From Bacteroidetes bacterium GWF2_40_14 (lineage in GTDB: Bacteria; Bacteroidota; Bacteroidia; Bacteroidales; UBA932), in assembly GCA_001769195.1 (NCBI GenBank), contig MEOK01000029.1, positions 1 to 61,923 of the forward strand: DNA of 61,923 bases, given 5' to 3'. The notes under the pieces are model-generated. The model saw only the letters and a program-made list of their open reading frames with translations, had not been told where the DNA came from and did no database searches. Below are positions 43,872-53,527 of the stretch, piece by piece. Made by a program: the position numbers and the translations under genes. Position 1 is the first letter of the stretch. Every line of letters begins with the position of its first letter.

Positions 43872-44858
43872 TTACTTTAAGTTACTTACAATGAATTTGA
43901 ATGACTCCAAAAACAGTTTCTCCTTCATATCCGACTTTGTCGATGATAAATTATGATCATAGTTGGGATATAAGTCAAGTTTAAGAATTTTTATCTGATT
44001 TTCTTTCAGTTTCTCTGCAAATTCCTGACTTTGCTGCCATTCAACTGTTATATCACCTGTTCCATGAATCAGATATACTGCCGGAAGATTATTCTTGTCT
44101 ATGAGATTTACAGGAGATACCTGCTCCAGTGTTTTTGGATCCTTATTATTAAAATATGCCAGCCTCTGTGGGTCAGTGGCTGCAGAACTTATTTTTGCAG
44201 ATAAAAGGTTGTATATCCCGGAAACTCCCACAAGTACTTTTGTTCCTGGTATTGATAATGCAGCTACTGCCGACAGATGTCCCCCTGCCGAACCTCCCAT
44301 AAAACCAAACAAATTTGGATTTACATTCAACTCCTTTGCATTCTTCTGAACCCACTTAACTGCATCCTTAACATCCTGTACTGTAATCAAAATATTTGCA
44401 CCCGGCTTATCTGCAAGAGTATAGCTAATTCTTACACCTGTGATTCCTGCCTTCTTTGCACAATACTGAGAAATGTCCCTGTTTGCACTAAAATCACCTC
44501 TTGCCCAACCTCCTCCGTGAATATATACCATAAAAGGTGAAGACTTGTCCGATTCTGCAAAATCAACCGCAAGCTTTAAACTATAAGTGGGATATGTTTT
44601 ATATACATACTCTTTTGTAACTATGCCTTCATAGTCGGCGCTTGATATGAGTGTTGGTTTGTATGTATATGGAACAAGCAAATCCTGAACCTTGCTCAGG
44701 TCAACTATTTTTGAATACTTTTCTTTGTTGATAAGGGAGAAGCTACCATCATTTTCCCTGTTTAATTTCATTGCATATTTGTTTGTATACTCCTCCTGTG
44801 CATTCAGGGAAAATAGCGATAAAAAGAAAAAAGCCACAAGGAAAGTTATCTTCTTCAT
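43872..44858 (-). CDS. Alpha/beta-hydrolase carbohydrate esterase-like, exported
   Basis: 328 residues with a Sec signal (MKKITFLVAFFFLSLFSLNAQ). The oxyanion motif is VYIHGGGWARGDF and the nucleophile Ser lies in FGFMGGSAGGHLSA; the Asp and His are plausible in IHGTGDITVEW and YPNYDHNLSS. It belongs to the BD-FAE/esterase D-like group. Being first in the PUL's minus operon, it probably removes acyl groups from the polysaccharide or oligomers in the periplasm. Acetylated alginate of bacterial origin is one possible substrate. Confidence 0.82.
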   Translation of the reverse strand: MKKITFLVAFFFLSLFSLNAQEEYTNKYAMKLNRENDGSFSLINKEKYSKIVDLSKVQDLLVPYTYKPTLISSADYEGIVTKEYVYKTYPTYSLKLAVDFAESDKSSPFMVYIHGGGWARGDFSANRDISQYCAKKAGITGVRISYTLADKPGANILITVQDVKDAVKWVQKNAKELNVNPNLFGFMGGSAGGHLSAVAALSIPGTKVLVGVSGIYNLLSAKISSAATDPQRLAYFNNKDPKTLEQVSPVNLIDKNNLPAVYLIHGTGDITVEWQQSQEFAEKLKENQIKILKLDLYPNYDHNLSSTKSDMKEKLFLESFKFIVSNLK

Positions 44859-44874
44859 TTTTTTTATGTCTTTA

Positions 44875-44888
44875 ATTGGTCAACCAAT
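44875..44888. promoter_or_regulatory. Candidate operator, esterase-kdgA operon
   Basis: ATTGGTCAACCAAT has 6-bp arms around a 2-bp centre. The same site, read on the other strand, is at 45734-45747. It lies 10 bp downstream of a minus-strand -7 box TAGGTTTG (44899-44906), where a bound repressor would block transcription. The GntR-type regulator encoded next to it is the natural candidate. Confidence 0.7.
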
Positions 44889-44898
44889 AATATTTTTA

Positions 44899-44906
44899 CA
44901 AACCTA
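44899..44906 (-). promoter_or_regulatory. -7 box of the esterase-kdgA operon
   Basis: Minus-strand TAGGTTTG followed by T fits TAnnTTTGY exactly. It lies 40 bp before the esterase ATG. A -33 box is not clear. Confidence 0.5.
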
Positions 44907-44945
44907 ATATTTTTTTTCATATATTGCGCAATCTTTAATTATTTT

Positions 44946-45644
44946 ATGCCAATGCTAAGCAAATTCAACCACAAAGAAAACGCAACCGTTAAGGTACTAA
45001 AGCATTTATATGACCTTATAAATGAAGGCAAACTTAAACCCGGAAGCAAGTTGCCCGCAGAGAGAAAACTAGCAGAGGAGCTCTGCGTTGGTCGCACTCA
45101 TGTGAGAAACGCATTTGCAGAACTAGAGTTCTATGGCATAGTCAAAACGTTCCCACAGAGCGGTTCCGTAATAGCTGCAATTCATCATAATGCACTTCAG
45201 GGATTGATTTCAGATATAATGTCCATAGAGAATTATGACTTTTTCTCATTGGTTGAGACCAGGTTAATACTCGAAATGGAGTCTGTAAGACTGGCTTGCG
45301 AAAGGGCAGATGAAAAAGATATTGAAGCACTTAAGCTAGCACATAAAGACTATCTTGACAATTTTCATTCTCCAAGAAGGGTGGAAAAGGATATGATTTT
45401 TCATAGGGTTATTGCACAGGCATCAAGAAATGATGTGATCAAAAGCATGCTTCTCATTATAACCCCGGATATACTCTCCCATTACGTCACCAAAGATTTC
45501 TGCTCTACTCCTCTGCCTACAGACAAGCATGAACACCAGATAATTATTGACGCCATTGAGGCCAGGAGTTCATCAAAGGCTGTCTCCGCAATGCGACTTC
45601 ATCTGGACAGGCTGTATACATTCGCAAAGCAGCAAAAAATCTAG
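44946..45644 (+). CDS. GntR/FadR-family transcriptional regulator of the PUL
   Basis: 232 residues. Residues about 12-75 are a GntR winged helix (LYDLINEGKLKPGSKLPAER, then LAEELCVGRTHVRNAFAELE and GIVKTFPQSGSVI). The rest is an FCD ligand domain (VETRLILEMESVRLACER, DMIFHRVIAQASRN, HEHQIIIDAIEAR) with the His/Asp pattern of metal- and acid-binding FadR relatives. It likely binds the paired palindromes at 44875 and 45734 and responds to a uronate intermediate such as KDG. It is transcribed from its own short promoter region, divergent from the esterase. Confidence 0.88.
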   Translation: MPMLSKFNHKENATVKVLKHLYDLINEGKLKPGSKLPAERKLAEELCVGRTHVRNAFAELEFYGIVKTFPQSGSVIAAIHHNALQGLISDIMSIENYDFFSLVETRLILEMESVRLACERADEKDIEALKLAHKDYLDNFHSPRRVEKDMIFHRVIAQASRNDVIKSMLLIITPDILSHYVTKDFCSTPLPTDKHEHQIIIDAIEARSSSKAVSAMRLHLDRLYTFAKQQKI

Positions 45645-45733
45645 AGATTTTTCATTTTTTAACAATTTTTGCAATTTTTAACATTTAATAAAAATTTCTT
45701 TTTTTATTAAGAAAATTCTTATATTGCGCTCAT

Positions 45734-45747
45734 ATTGGTTGACCAAT
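45734..45747. promoter_or_regulatory. Candidate operator, main alginate operon
   Basis: ATTGGTTGACCAAT, the exact reverse complement of the site at 44875-44888. A -7-like TATATTGC (45720-45727) lies 6 bp upstream, and the first ATG is 38 bp downstream. Same placement as at the other operon. Confidence 0.7.
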
Positions 45748-45784
45748 TTAACCGAAAAGGACCTTAACAACAAAATTTGAACTG

Positions 45785-47113
45785 ATGAAAATAATCAGAC
45801 TTGCAGTAGTATTTCTACTTGTATCATGCCAATCTGTAAGTGCAGAAAGCTACAGGATAACAAATCCCGATGAACTTTCGACCCTGAAATCCCTCAAACC
45901 GGGAGATATCGTCGTTCTTGCCCCTGGAATTTATGATTCCCGTTCAATGCAGTTCTCTGCAAATGGTACAGCAGAGGCACCAATAATACTTGAAGGAGAG
46001 AAACCGGGTGCGGTTATCTTTACAGGCAAATCATTATTGAAATTAACAGGCAACTATATTATTGTAAGAAACCTCTATTTTAAAAATCTTTCACCCATTT
46101 CCGGAAAATCTCCTATTGAGATGAGGACAAAGGATTCAAAATTGGAAAACTGCGTAATCTCCGGAGTTGATACTAAGGAGGACCCTGTTACTGACAACAA
46201 ATGGGTATCCATTTACGGAGAGAGGAATACTATAGAGAAGTGCTCTTTCATAGACAAGAAAAACATAGGTTGTCTGCTCGTAGTCTGGTTGGAAAACAAC
46301 ATTATTCCTAATCACAAAATAGTGAACAACTATTTTTCGCGACCAACCATTATAAGAGGGTCCGACGGCAGCAAAACAAACGGACAAGAGTGTGTAAGAA
46401 TAGGTACAAGTGATTTTTCCATGCAGGAGGCCCGCTGCCTGGTTGCAAACAATACTTTCTACAGATGTGACTCTGAGATAGAGGTGATATCAAACAAATC
46501 ATGCTATAACAATTATATTAACAATCTCTTTCTTGAAACACAAGGCGCACTGACTCTGAGACATGGCAACAACTCTCTAGTGGAGGCAAACTTCTTCATA
46601 GGGAACAACAGGGAAGGAACTGCCGGAATAAGGGTTATAGGTGACCATCAGACAATAAGGAACAACTATTTCGAAAACGGTACTGGTGAGAATTATCAGG
46701 CTGCTATTTGTCTTATACAAGGTGTTAAAAACTCGCCATTAAACAGATATTTTCAGGTTACCGATTCCAAGATTGAGGGTAACATAATCAAAAACTGCAA
46801 TAATGGAATAGTTATAAGCTATGGATCTGCTCCTGATCAGTCATTGCCTGTAATATCTACAGAAATCATCAATAATATAATATATAACGACAACTCTTCG
46901 AATTATTCAATAGTATGGGTGGATAATCCGGAAAAACCGCAAATAACGTTCAGGAACAATGTTATATACGGCGGAAGATTTGATAACTTCAATGCGGAAT
47001 TGACTCCTATGACTAACGAGAAACCGGTTATTGGAGATATGACCGGAAAGTGGAAAAGTTTAAAGAACAATTCAGGGGCAATATGGGCCAAAAATGTGAT
47101 AAATAATTTATAA
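45785..47113 (+). CDS. PL6-family polysaccharide lyase (alginate lyase type)
   Basis: 442 residues with a signal peptide (MKIIRLAVVFLLVSCQSVSA; a lipobox-like SC is present but not standard). The rest is a right-handed parallel beta-helix, as in PL6. The catalytic region reads CDSEIEVISNKSC, with the Lys in SNKS, then GALTLRHGNNSLVEANFF, with the Arg in LRHGN, as in chondroitinase B and alginate PL6 enzymes. The single domain points to a mono- or oligo-alginate PL6. It opens the 15.8-kb main operon. Confidence 0.9.
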   Translation: MKIIRLAVVFLLVSCQSVSAESYRITNPDELSTLKSLKPGDIVVLAPGIYDSRSMQFSANGTAEAPIILEGEKPGAVIFTGKSLLKLTGNYIIVRNLYFKNLSPISGKSPIEMRTKDSKLENCVISGVDTKEDPVTDNKWVSIYGERNTIEKCSFIDKKNIGCLLVVWLENNIIPNHKIVNNYFSRPTIIRGSDGSKTNGQECVRIGTSDFSMQEARCLVANNTFYRCDSEIEVISNKSCYNNYINNLFLETQGALTLRHGNNSLVEANFFIGNNREGTAGIRVIGDHQTIRNNYFENGTGENYQAAICLIQGVKNSPLNRYFQVTDSKIEGNIIKNCNNGIVISYGSAPDQSLPVISTEIINNIIYNDNSSNYSIVWVDNPEKPQITFRNNVIYGGRFDNFNAELTPMTNEKPVIGDMTGKWKSLKNNSGAIWAKNVINNL

Positions 47114-47117
47114 GAAT

Positions 47118-47960
47118 ATGAAACCAATATGTGAGGTGAGATATGCATCACACCCAAATGATGCAAAAAATTACGATACAAAAGCTATTCGGGAAAACTT
47201 CCTGATTGAAAAGCTTTTTATTGAAAATGAGGTTTGTATGACCTATTCTATGGTCGACAGGATGGTTGCCGGAGGAGCAATGCCTGTTGCGGGAGAGCTA
47301 GAGTTGATTGCCCCCGCAATTTTCAAGGCAGATAATTTTACATCCAGAAGAGAATTAGGGATAGTCAATATTGGAGGAGAAGGCACTGTAAGCATTGGCG
47401 ACACAAAATACACCCTTAACTTCAAGGAAGCCCTTTATGTTGGAAAAGGAGAAAATAAGATTCTCTTTGCAAGCAAGGATAGTTCTGCACCTGCAAAATT
47501 CTACTTCAACTCCGTTCCGGCGCATGCAAGCTATCCCGACAAGCTGATTACCAGAAAAGATGCAATAGTTATTGAGTTAGGCAAACAGGAGGAGTGCAAC
47601 AAAAGAATCCTGAACAAGCTTATTGTTTCTGAAACTGCTCAAACTTGTCAACTCCAGCTTGGAATGACAGAATTGCAGACGGGTAGTGTATGGAACACAA
47701 TGCCAGCACATACACACGAAAGAAGAATGGAGGTTTACTTCTATTTTGAGGTACCAAATGGACAATCGGTATGTCACTTCATGGGTCAGCCAGATGAAAC
47801 CAGACATATCTGGCTATCAAACGAACAAGCAGTCATTTCTCCCGTGTGGAGCATTCACAGTGCTTGTGCAACAAGTAATTATACATTTATCTGGGGTATG
47901 GGTGGAGAGAACTCAGACTACACCGACATGCAGCCGGCTCCAACATCAGAATTAAGATAA
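47118..47960 (+). CDS. kduI: 5-dehydro-4-deoxy-D-glucuronate isomerase
   Basis: 280 residues, normal KduI length. Starts MKPICEVRYASHPNDAKNYDT; the cupin metal site is MPAHTHERRMEVYFYFE (H, H, E) with a late His near HSACATSN. It isomerises the open-chain 4-deoxy-5-keto-uronate (DEH/DKI) to 3-deoxy-D-glycero-2,5-hexodiulosonate in the cytosol. It lies 4 bp after PL6 and 2 bp before the kduD-like gene, its usual partner. Confidence 0.93.
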   Translation: MKPICEVRYASHPNDAKNYDTKAIRENFLIEKLFIENEVCMTYSMVDRMVAGGAMPVAGELELIAPAIFKADNFTSRRELGIVNIGGEGTVSIGDTKYTLNFKEALYVGKGENKILFASKDSSAPAKFYFNSVPAHASYPDKLITRKDAIVIELGKQEECNKRILNKLIVSETAQTCQLQLGMTELQTGSVWNTMPAHTHERRMEVYFYFEVPNGQSVCHFMGQPDETRHIWLSNEQAVISPVWSIHSACATSNYTFIWGMGGENSDYTDMQPAPTSELR

Positions 47961-47962
47961 AA

Positions 47963-48745
47963 ATGGAAAATTTGTTTTCTTTAGAGGGTAAAGTAGCTCT
48001 GATTACCGGAGCATCATACGGAATAGGATTCGGACTTGCTGTGGCTTTAGGCAAGGCGGGAGCAAGAATTGTCTTCAACGACCTTAAACAGGAAAAAGTT
48101 GATGCTGCCATTTTGGAATATAAAAAAGAGGGAATAGATGCCAAGGGTTATGTTTTCGATGTTACGGACGAAGTTCTGGTAAACAGACACATAGCACTAA
48201 TTGAGCAAGAGGTTGGAGTAATTGACATTCTTATAAACAATGCAGGAATCATTAAGAGGATTCCAATGCATGAGATGTCTGCCGCCGATTTCAGGCAGGT
48301 TATAGACATAGATCTGAATGCCCCATTTATTATGGCTAAGGCCGTGATTCCTTCAATGATAAAGAAGGGGGGCGGAAAAATCATAAACATCTGCTCGATG
48401 ATGAGCGAACTTGGTCGTGAAACTGTAAGTGCCTATGCCGCAGCAAAAGGGGGGCTAAAAATGCTCACAAGGAATATTGCGTCGGAATACGGCAAATACA
48501 ATATCCAATGTAATGGCCTGGGGCCTGGGTATATAGCTACTCCCCAGACTGCACCTCTAAGAGAGGAGGGAAATCCTTTCAACTCATTCATAATAGCAAA
48601 AACACCTGCTGCAAGATGGGGAACACCAGAAGACCTGCAAGGGCCGGCTGTTTTTCTCGCATCCAAGGCCTCCGATTTTGTAAACGGCCATATTTTGTAT
48701 GTAGACGGTGGAATATTGGCATATATCGGAAAACAACCTGAATAA
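47963..48745 (+). CDS. kduD: SDR oxidoreductase, KduD-like
   Basis: 260 residues. NAD-binding ALITGASYGIGFGLAVALGK, NNAGI, the Ser in INICSMMSELG and YAAAKGG (YxxxK) are all in place. It matches gluconate 5-dehydrogenase / 2-deoxy-D-gluconate 3-dehydrogenase-type SDRs and, directly after kduI, most likely makes KDG from the 2,5-diketo acid. The symbol rests partly on context. Confidence 0.85.
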   Translation: MENLFSLEGKVALITGASYGIGFGLAVALGKAGARIVFNDLKQEKVDAAILEYKKEGIDAKGYVFDVTDEVLVNRHIALIEQEVGVIDILINNAGIIKRIPMHEMSAADFRQVIDIDLNAPFIMAKAVIPSMIKKGGGKIINICSMMSELGRETVSAYAAAKGGLKMLTRNIASEYGKYNIQCNGLGPGYIATPQTAPLREEGNPFNSFIIAKTPAARWGTPEDLQGPAVFLASKASDFVNGHILYVDGGILAYIGKQPE

Positions 48746-48746
48746 C

Positions 48747-51014
48747 ATGAAAAGAATATCTCTCATTTTCATTTTGGTGTTAATTGCTGGTACATTTTCG
48801 TTACAGGCAAGGAACATAGAAATTTCCCTGACCGATTTGAACAAGAAAATTGAGTTGGCTCAACCCGGCGACACACTTTTTATATTATCCGGATTATACA
48901 GGGATATCAATATTGAGCTTAAAACCAACGGTAACAAAGAGAATCAGATAGTTGTCAAAGCGCGAAAACCCGGTGAAGTTATAATTACAGGAGCCTCATC
49001 TCTTAAAATGGCAGGAAGTTGGATAGTGGTAGATGGCTTATACTTTAAAGAGGGCACCCCTCCCACCGGTAGTTCAGTTATTGAATACAGGTTAGGTGAA
49101 GATGCAGCCAATAATTGCACGGTAACAAACTGCGTGATTGACTCATACAATCCCAAAAGCAGGGAGACAAATTACAGCTATGTACTTATGTTTGGGCGGA
49201 ATAACCGTTTTGACCATAACTCACTTTTAAACAAACTTAATATAGGAGTTACACTAATAGTTATGCTTAATCAGGAGAGGGATCAGCAAAACTTCCATTC
49301 AATTGATCACAACTATTTTGGACACAGACCTGTTTTCGGCTCAAACGGTGCAGAAACCATAAGGGTGGGAACTGCAACTCAGGCTCTTAAATCTTCAAAT
49401 ACAGTAATAGAATACAACTACTTCGACAAGTGCAACGGAGAGGTGGAGGTTGTCTCTATCAAATCGGCCGACAATATTATCAGATACAATACTTTCAATG
49501 AGTGTCAGGGGGTACTTGCATTGCGTCACGGCGACAGGAACATTGCCAACAATAATTACTTTGACGGAAAAAATGTAAGAAATACCGGAGGAATAAGAAT
49601 AGTCAATGCCGGTCATAAGGTTTTCGGCAATACATTTTACAGATTAAAGGGTGACAGGTTTTTTGCGGCACTGGCGGTGATGAATGCCGTACCAAATTCG
49701 TTGCCAAACAGATACTGTCTGGTAGAAAATGTTGATATCAAAGATAATACATTCATCAATTGCGACCATATCTCCTTCGGGGTAGGAAATGATGAAGAGA
49801 GAACATTGGAACCTTTTGATGTAAGGTTCACCAAAAACATAATCATAAATGATAAGATTGCATATCCATATGAAGAGAAAGCCACAGTCAAGGGATTTAT
49901 TTTCAAGGAGAACAGGGTTAAACTTGCAAGCGGAGCCAAGCTTCCAGCAGGATTTGTGAACGATGGAGGTCTCTCACCGGATAATCAAATAGTACGGGTT
50001 CCAGCTAAAAGAGAGGAGTGCGGACAAATTTGGAGCCTGACATCAACTGTCAAAACCGGGAGGTCCCAAAATATTATAACCGTAAAGGCCGGACAGGATA
50101 ACATTCTAAAGGCCATGGCTCAGGCTAAAGCAGGAGATGTGTTGGAGTTGTCGGAAACCGGGGAGTATCCGGTTTCATCAGACATTTTTATTGATTTTCC
50201 TGTAACAATAAAAGCTTCAACAGGGCTGAAATCCAGACCAGTTATCAGATACAACGGTTCCAGAGAGGGTAATATAGTAACAATAAGAGATGGAGGAGAG
50301 CTCATTGTTGAGGGGCTCTCTTTCAATGGTATGAGTCAACCCGGAAAAACGACTCCCGGTTCCGGAATCTCTACACTGGCAGGTATGATAAAGCCGTATT
50401 ATCTGGTGGTAGACAATTGTGAGTTTTTTGATTTTCCAGAGGGCAGCACAGTTCCGGTAAGAGGATTGAAGAACACCTTCTCCGAGAAAATCATTATAAA
50501 AAATTCCTTATTCAGAGCAATTTCTGCAGATGCAATAAATTACGCCGGGGAGCGTGATGATGCAGGGAAATATAATGTAGAGGAGCTAGTCATAGAGAAT
50601 TGCTCCTTCAACAGAATCCTGGGTCTAGGAATAAATGTTTACAGAGGAGGAAGTGACGAGAGTACTGCAGGACCGGAGGTGAATATTTCGAACTGCACAT
50701 TCGAAGATGTTTGCAACAAGGAGAGAGGTTCGGTACTGAGACTTATTGGTCCGCAGGTTTTGAACATCTCAAACTGCAACTTCAGCAACAGCGGCAGAGG
50801 AGGCGTATCAATAAGGCTAGATGAAGCTACGTTTGAGAAGGTGAAAATATGGAACTGCAACTTCTGGAACTCAGGCAGAATCCTGACAATGACCAACAAG
50901 GTTGTCGAAGGCGAAATGTCTGCAATTAGGCCAGAATATCTGGATGCCTCAAAATTTGATTACAGATCTGCAAAATCAAGTCAATTATTTATTAAAAACA
51001 TCGGAGTCAGATAA
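48747..51014 (+). CDS. Two-domain PL6-family lyase
   Basis: The ATG at 48747 starts a signal peptide (MKRISLIFILVLIAGTFSLQA) and gives 755 residues; the longer frame to 48708 overlaps kduD. Residues 22-about 430 are a PL6 beta-helix with Lys in GEVEVVSIKSADN and Arg in GVLALRHGDRNIANN. A second beta-helix follows from about 440 (DNILKAMAQAKAGDVLELSE onward). This two-helix layout is known from AlyGC-like PL6 enzymes that dimerise through the second domain. It likely cleaves alginate in the periplasm. Confidence 0.9.
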   Translation: MKRISLIFILVLIAGTFSLQARNIEISLTDLNKKIELAQPGDTLFILSGLYRDINIELKTNGNKENQIVVKARKPGEVIITGASSLKMAGSWIVVDGLYFKEGTPPTGSSVIEYRLGEDAANNCTVTNCVIDSYNPKSRETNYSYVLMFGRNNRFDHNSLLNKLNIGVTLIVMLNQERDQQNFHSIDHNYFGHRPVFGSNGAETIRVGTATQALKSSNTVIEYNYFDKCNGEVEVVSIKSADNIIRYNTFNECQGVLALRHGDRNIANNNYFDGKNVRNTGGIRIVNAGHKVFGNTFYRLKGDRFFAALAVMNAVPNSLPNRYCLVENVDIKDNTFINCDHISFGVGNDEERTLEPFDVRFTKNIIINDKIAYPYEEKATVKGFIFKENRVKLASGAKLPAGFVNDGGLSPDNQIVRVPAKREECGQIWSLTSTVKTGRSQNIITVKAGQDNILKAMAQAKAGDVLELSETGEYPVSSDIFIDFPVTIKASTGLKSRPVIRYNGSREGNIVTIRDGGELIVEGLSFNGMSQPGKTTPGSGISTLAGMIKPYYLVVDNCEFFDFPEGSTVPVRGLKNTFSEKIIIKNSLFRAISADAINYAGERDDAGKYNVEELVIENCSFNRILGLGINVYRGGSDESTAGPEVNISNCTFEDVCNKERGSVLRLIGPQVLNISNCNFSNSGRGGVSIRLDEATFEKVKIWNCNFWNSGRILTMTNKVVEGEMSAIRPEYLDASKFDYRSAKSSQLFIKNIGVR

Positions 51015-51015
51015 A

Positions 51016-53160
51016 ATGAAAAAACCGTTAATTATAATTACACTACTGATATTTGCAAATGTTATTATTGCAAGGGAGCACCCATCTCTAATGATGACTG
51101 GCAAAGGGGTAGCGGAGATGAAAAAAGGGATGGGCAAATATCCTGCATTTGATGCTTCAATAGAGGAGACCAAAACTAAAGCTGATTTTGCAATTGCCTC
51201 ACCAATAGTTGTTCCTGTCCCTAAAGACGGTGGAGGTGGAGCAACCCACGAGAAGCACAAAGATAATTACTACTCTATGTACTATTGTGGTATAATGTTT
51301 CAGCTGACAGGAGAGAAAAAGTACGCCGGCTTTGTAGAAAAGATGCTGGATGAATACCTTAAGCTCTACCCTACTCTTGGATATCACCCTGTAAAAATGT
51401 CTTCGAACCCCGGCAGACTCTTCTGGCAGACTTTGAACGATTTCGTCTGGCTGGTTCACACATCAATCGCCTATGACTGTGTTTACAACTACCTGCCGGA
51501 ACAAAAGAGGACAGAATACAATAACAAGCTTTTCAAGCCCATGGCTCAGTTCCTCATGGATGGAAGTGATGCCAACAACAAGATTTTCAATAAAATGCAC
51601 AATCATGGCACATGGGCATGCGCAGCCGTGGGTATGATTGGCTATGTGATGGACGACAATGAACTTATACAGAAGGCTCTGTATGGCAGCGACAAGACTG
51701 GAAAAAACGGCGGTTACATGCAGCAACTTGATGAACTGTTCTCACCAGACGGGTATTTTACAGAGGGGGCCTATTATCAGCGTTATGCTATATGGCCCTT
51801 TGTCATTTTTGCCCAAGCAATAAATAACAATGACCCTGACAAGAAGATTTTCTTATACAGGGATGCCATTCTCAAAAAAGCTGTAAGTACCCTAATACAG
51901 ATGACTTACAACGGGGAATTCTTTACAATAAACGATGCATTGAAAAAGGGATTCAGTGCTCAGGAGCTGGTTTTTGCCGACAATATCCTTTATGCCGCAG
52001 ACAACTCCCAGAAAGAGCTACTTACAATATCAAAGAATTACCAAAGCTTCTTCTTGCCTTCTGACGCAGGTTTTGCAGTTGCCCGGGACATTGCCCGAGG
52101 TGAAGCTAAGGAGTTCAAGCTTATAAGTCAGCTGTTGAGAGATGGCAGCGATGGAAAAATGGGAGGTCTGGCTATTTTCAGAAGTCCCAAACCTGCAGAA
52201 AATACAACATTTCTAATGAAGGCCACATCTCATGGATTGAGCCATGGACACTTCGATAAACTTACAATTTCCTATTATGACGATGGCAATCCAATTCTTG
52301 TCGACTATGGTTCGTCCCGTTTCCTGAACATTGTAGTGAAATACAATGGAGGATACACCCCACTGAACGATAAGTATTCCATGAGCACTATCTCTCACAA
52401 TACAGTGAGTGTAGATATGAAAAGTCACTATGAAGGCGACATAAAGGTCTCTTCGAACTACGCTCCTACAATCTATTGTTATGATATATCAAATCCTGAA
52501 ATACAGGTATGTTCGGCTTATGAAACCAATGCCAGCCCGGGGGTAAAAATGCAAAGGACAAATGCAGTCATCGAGAACCTTGGAGGAGTAAGAATCATTC
52601 TGGACATCTTTAAACTGACAAGTGAAAAAGAGCACACATACGATCTTCCATTCTTTTATAATGGCGATATGATAAGCTTGAGTACCCCATATACAAAGGC
52701 ACTTGAACAGATGGGAATATTTGGCAATTCCGACGGTTATAGGTATCTCTGGAAGGAGGCATGGGCAAAACCTAACGATTCAAAAGTCTGCTTTACATGG
52801 CTCAAGGGCAGGAGATTTTACAGCGTGACCACTGTAACGGATTCAAAATCTGATCTTTTCTTTGTCCGTTCAGGCGCCAATGATCCTGAATACTATCTGA
52901 GGACAGATCCGGCATTTATTATTAGACAAAATTCTGCCAAAAACCACACCTTCCTCTCTGCTATTGAGACCCACGGAAAATATGACCTGGTAGTTGAAAA
53001 GACAGAGAATGCAGTATCATCGGTCAAATCTTTAAGGATTATTGAAGATAATGACAATTATACAGTTGCAGAAATAGAAGTAAACGAAGTAAAAGCAAGG
53101 TTCCGGATAGATTACAATAAGGAATCTTCAGCAGCAAAATGGACATTCAATAAATATTAA
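51016..53160 (+). CDS. PL17-family oligoalginate lyase
   Basis: The ATG at 51016 starts MKKPLIIITLLIFANVIIA and gives 714 residues; the frame's earlier starts lie in the preceding gene. Residues 20-350 are an alpha/alpha toroid with KMHNHGTW (N196, H197) and GAYYQRY (Y253). These match Asn, His and Tyr of the PL17 enzyme Alg17C with a constant offset. The C-terminal beta-sandwich has SHGLSHGHFDKLTI and VDYGSSRF. It is an exo-acting lyase releasing unsaturated monouronate. It is a key reason to call the locus an alginate PUL. Confidence 0.92.
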   Translation: MKKPLIIITLLIFANVIIAREHPSLMMTGKGVAEMKKGMGKYPAFDASIEETKTKADFAIASPIVVPVPKDGGGGATHEKHKDNYYSMYYCGIMFQLTGEKKYAGFVEKMLDEYLKLYPTLGYHPVKMSSNPGRLFWQTLNDFVWLVHTSIAYDCVYNYLPEQKRTEYNNKLFKPMAQFLMDGSDANNKIFNKMHNHGTWACAAVGMIGYVMDDNELIQKALYGSDKTGKNGGYMQQLDELFSPDGYFTEGAYYQRYAIWPFVIFAQAINNNDPDKKIFLYRDAILKKAVSTLIQMTYNGEFFTINDALKKGFSAQELVFADNILYAADNSQKELLTISKNYQSFFLPSDAGFAVARDIARGEAKEFKLISQLLRDGSDGKMGGLAIFRSPKPAENTTFLMKATSHGLSHGHFDKLTISYYDDGNPILVDYGSSRFLNIVVKYNGGYTPLNDKYSMSTISHNTVSVDMKSHYEGDIKVSSNYAPTIYCYDISNPEIQVCSAYETNASPGVKMQRTNAVIENLGGVRIILDIFKLTSEKEHTYDLPFFYNGDMISLSTPYTKALEQMGIFGNSDGYRYLWKEAWAKPNDSKVCFTWLKGRRFYSVTTVTDSKSDLFFVRSGANDPEYYLRTDPAFIIRQNSAKNHTFLSAIETHGKYDLVVEKTENAVSSVKSLRIIEDNDNYTVAEIEVNEVKARFRIDYNKESSAAKWTFNKY

Positions 53161-53170
53161 CATAAAAATC

Positions 53171-53515
53171 ATGAAAACAAGAAGCGAAAGATTTGTAAAA
53201 GACAATACGGTACAGTGGGAAACTGTAGCCGAAGGGCTGAATCGTAAAGTTCTGACCTATGATGGTCAGATAATGCTGGTAAGGGCTAATTTTAAGGTTG
53301 GTGCCATTGGCAGCAGGCATGAACATTACCACTCTCAGGTGACATACGTTGCAAGTGGCAAGTTTGAGGTTACATTAGGTGACAAAACTGAAGTACTTAC
53401 AGCCGGCGACAGTTTCTATGTGGAGCCAGACCTTAATCATGGAGCAATTTGCCTGGAAGAGGGCGATTTAATTGATGTTTTCACACCACACAGAGCAGAT
53501 TTTTTAAAAAAATAA
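53171..53515 (+). CDS. kdgF: KdgF-type cupin
   Basis: 114 residues, a single cupin. Metal ligands lie in GSRHEHYHSQVTYV and EPDLNHGAICLEE. KdgF turns the cyclic 4,5-unsaturated monouronate into the linear ketone (DEH), in the cytosol. It lies 10 bp after PL17 and 12 bp before the next SDR gene, so it stands between the enzyme that makes its substrate and the one that uses its product. Confidence 0.9.
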   Translation: MKTRSERFVKDNTVQWETVAEGLNRKVLTYDGQIMLVRANFKVGAIGSRHEHYHSQVTYVASGKFEVTLGDKTEVLTAGDSFYVEPDLNHGAICLEEGDLIDVFTPHRADFLKK

Positions 53516-53527
53516 CAAAAGTGAATT

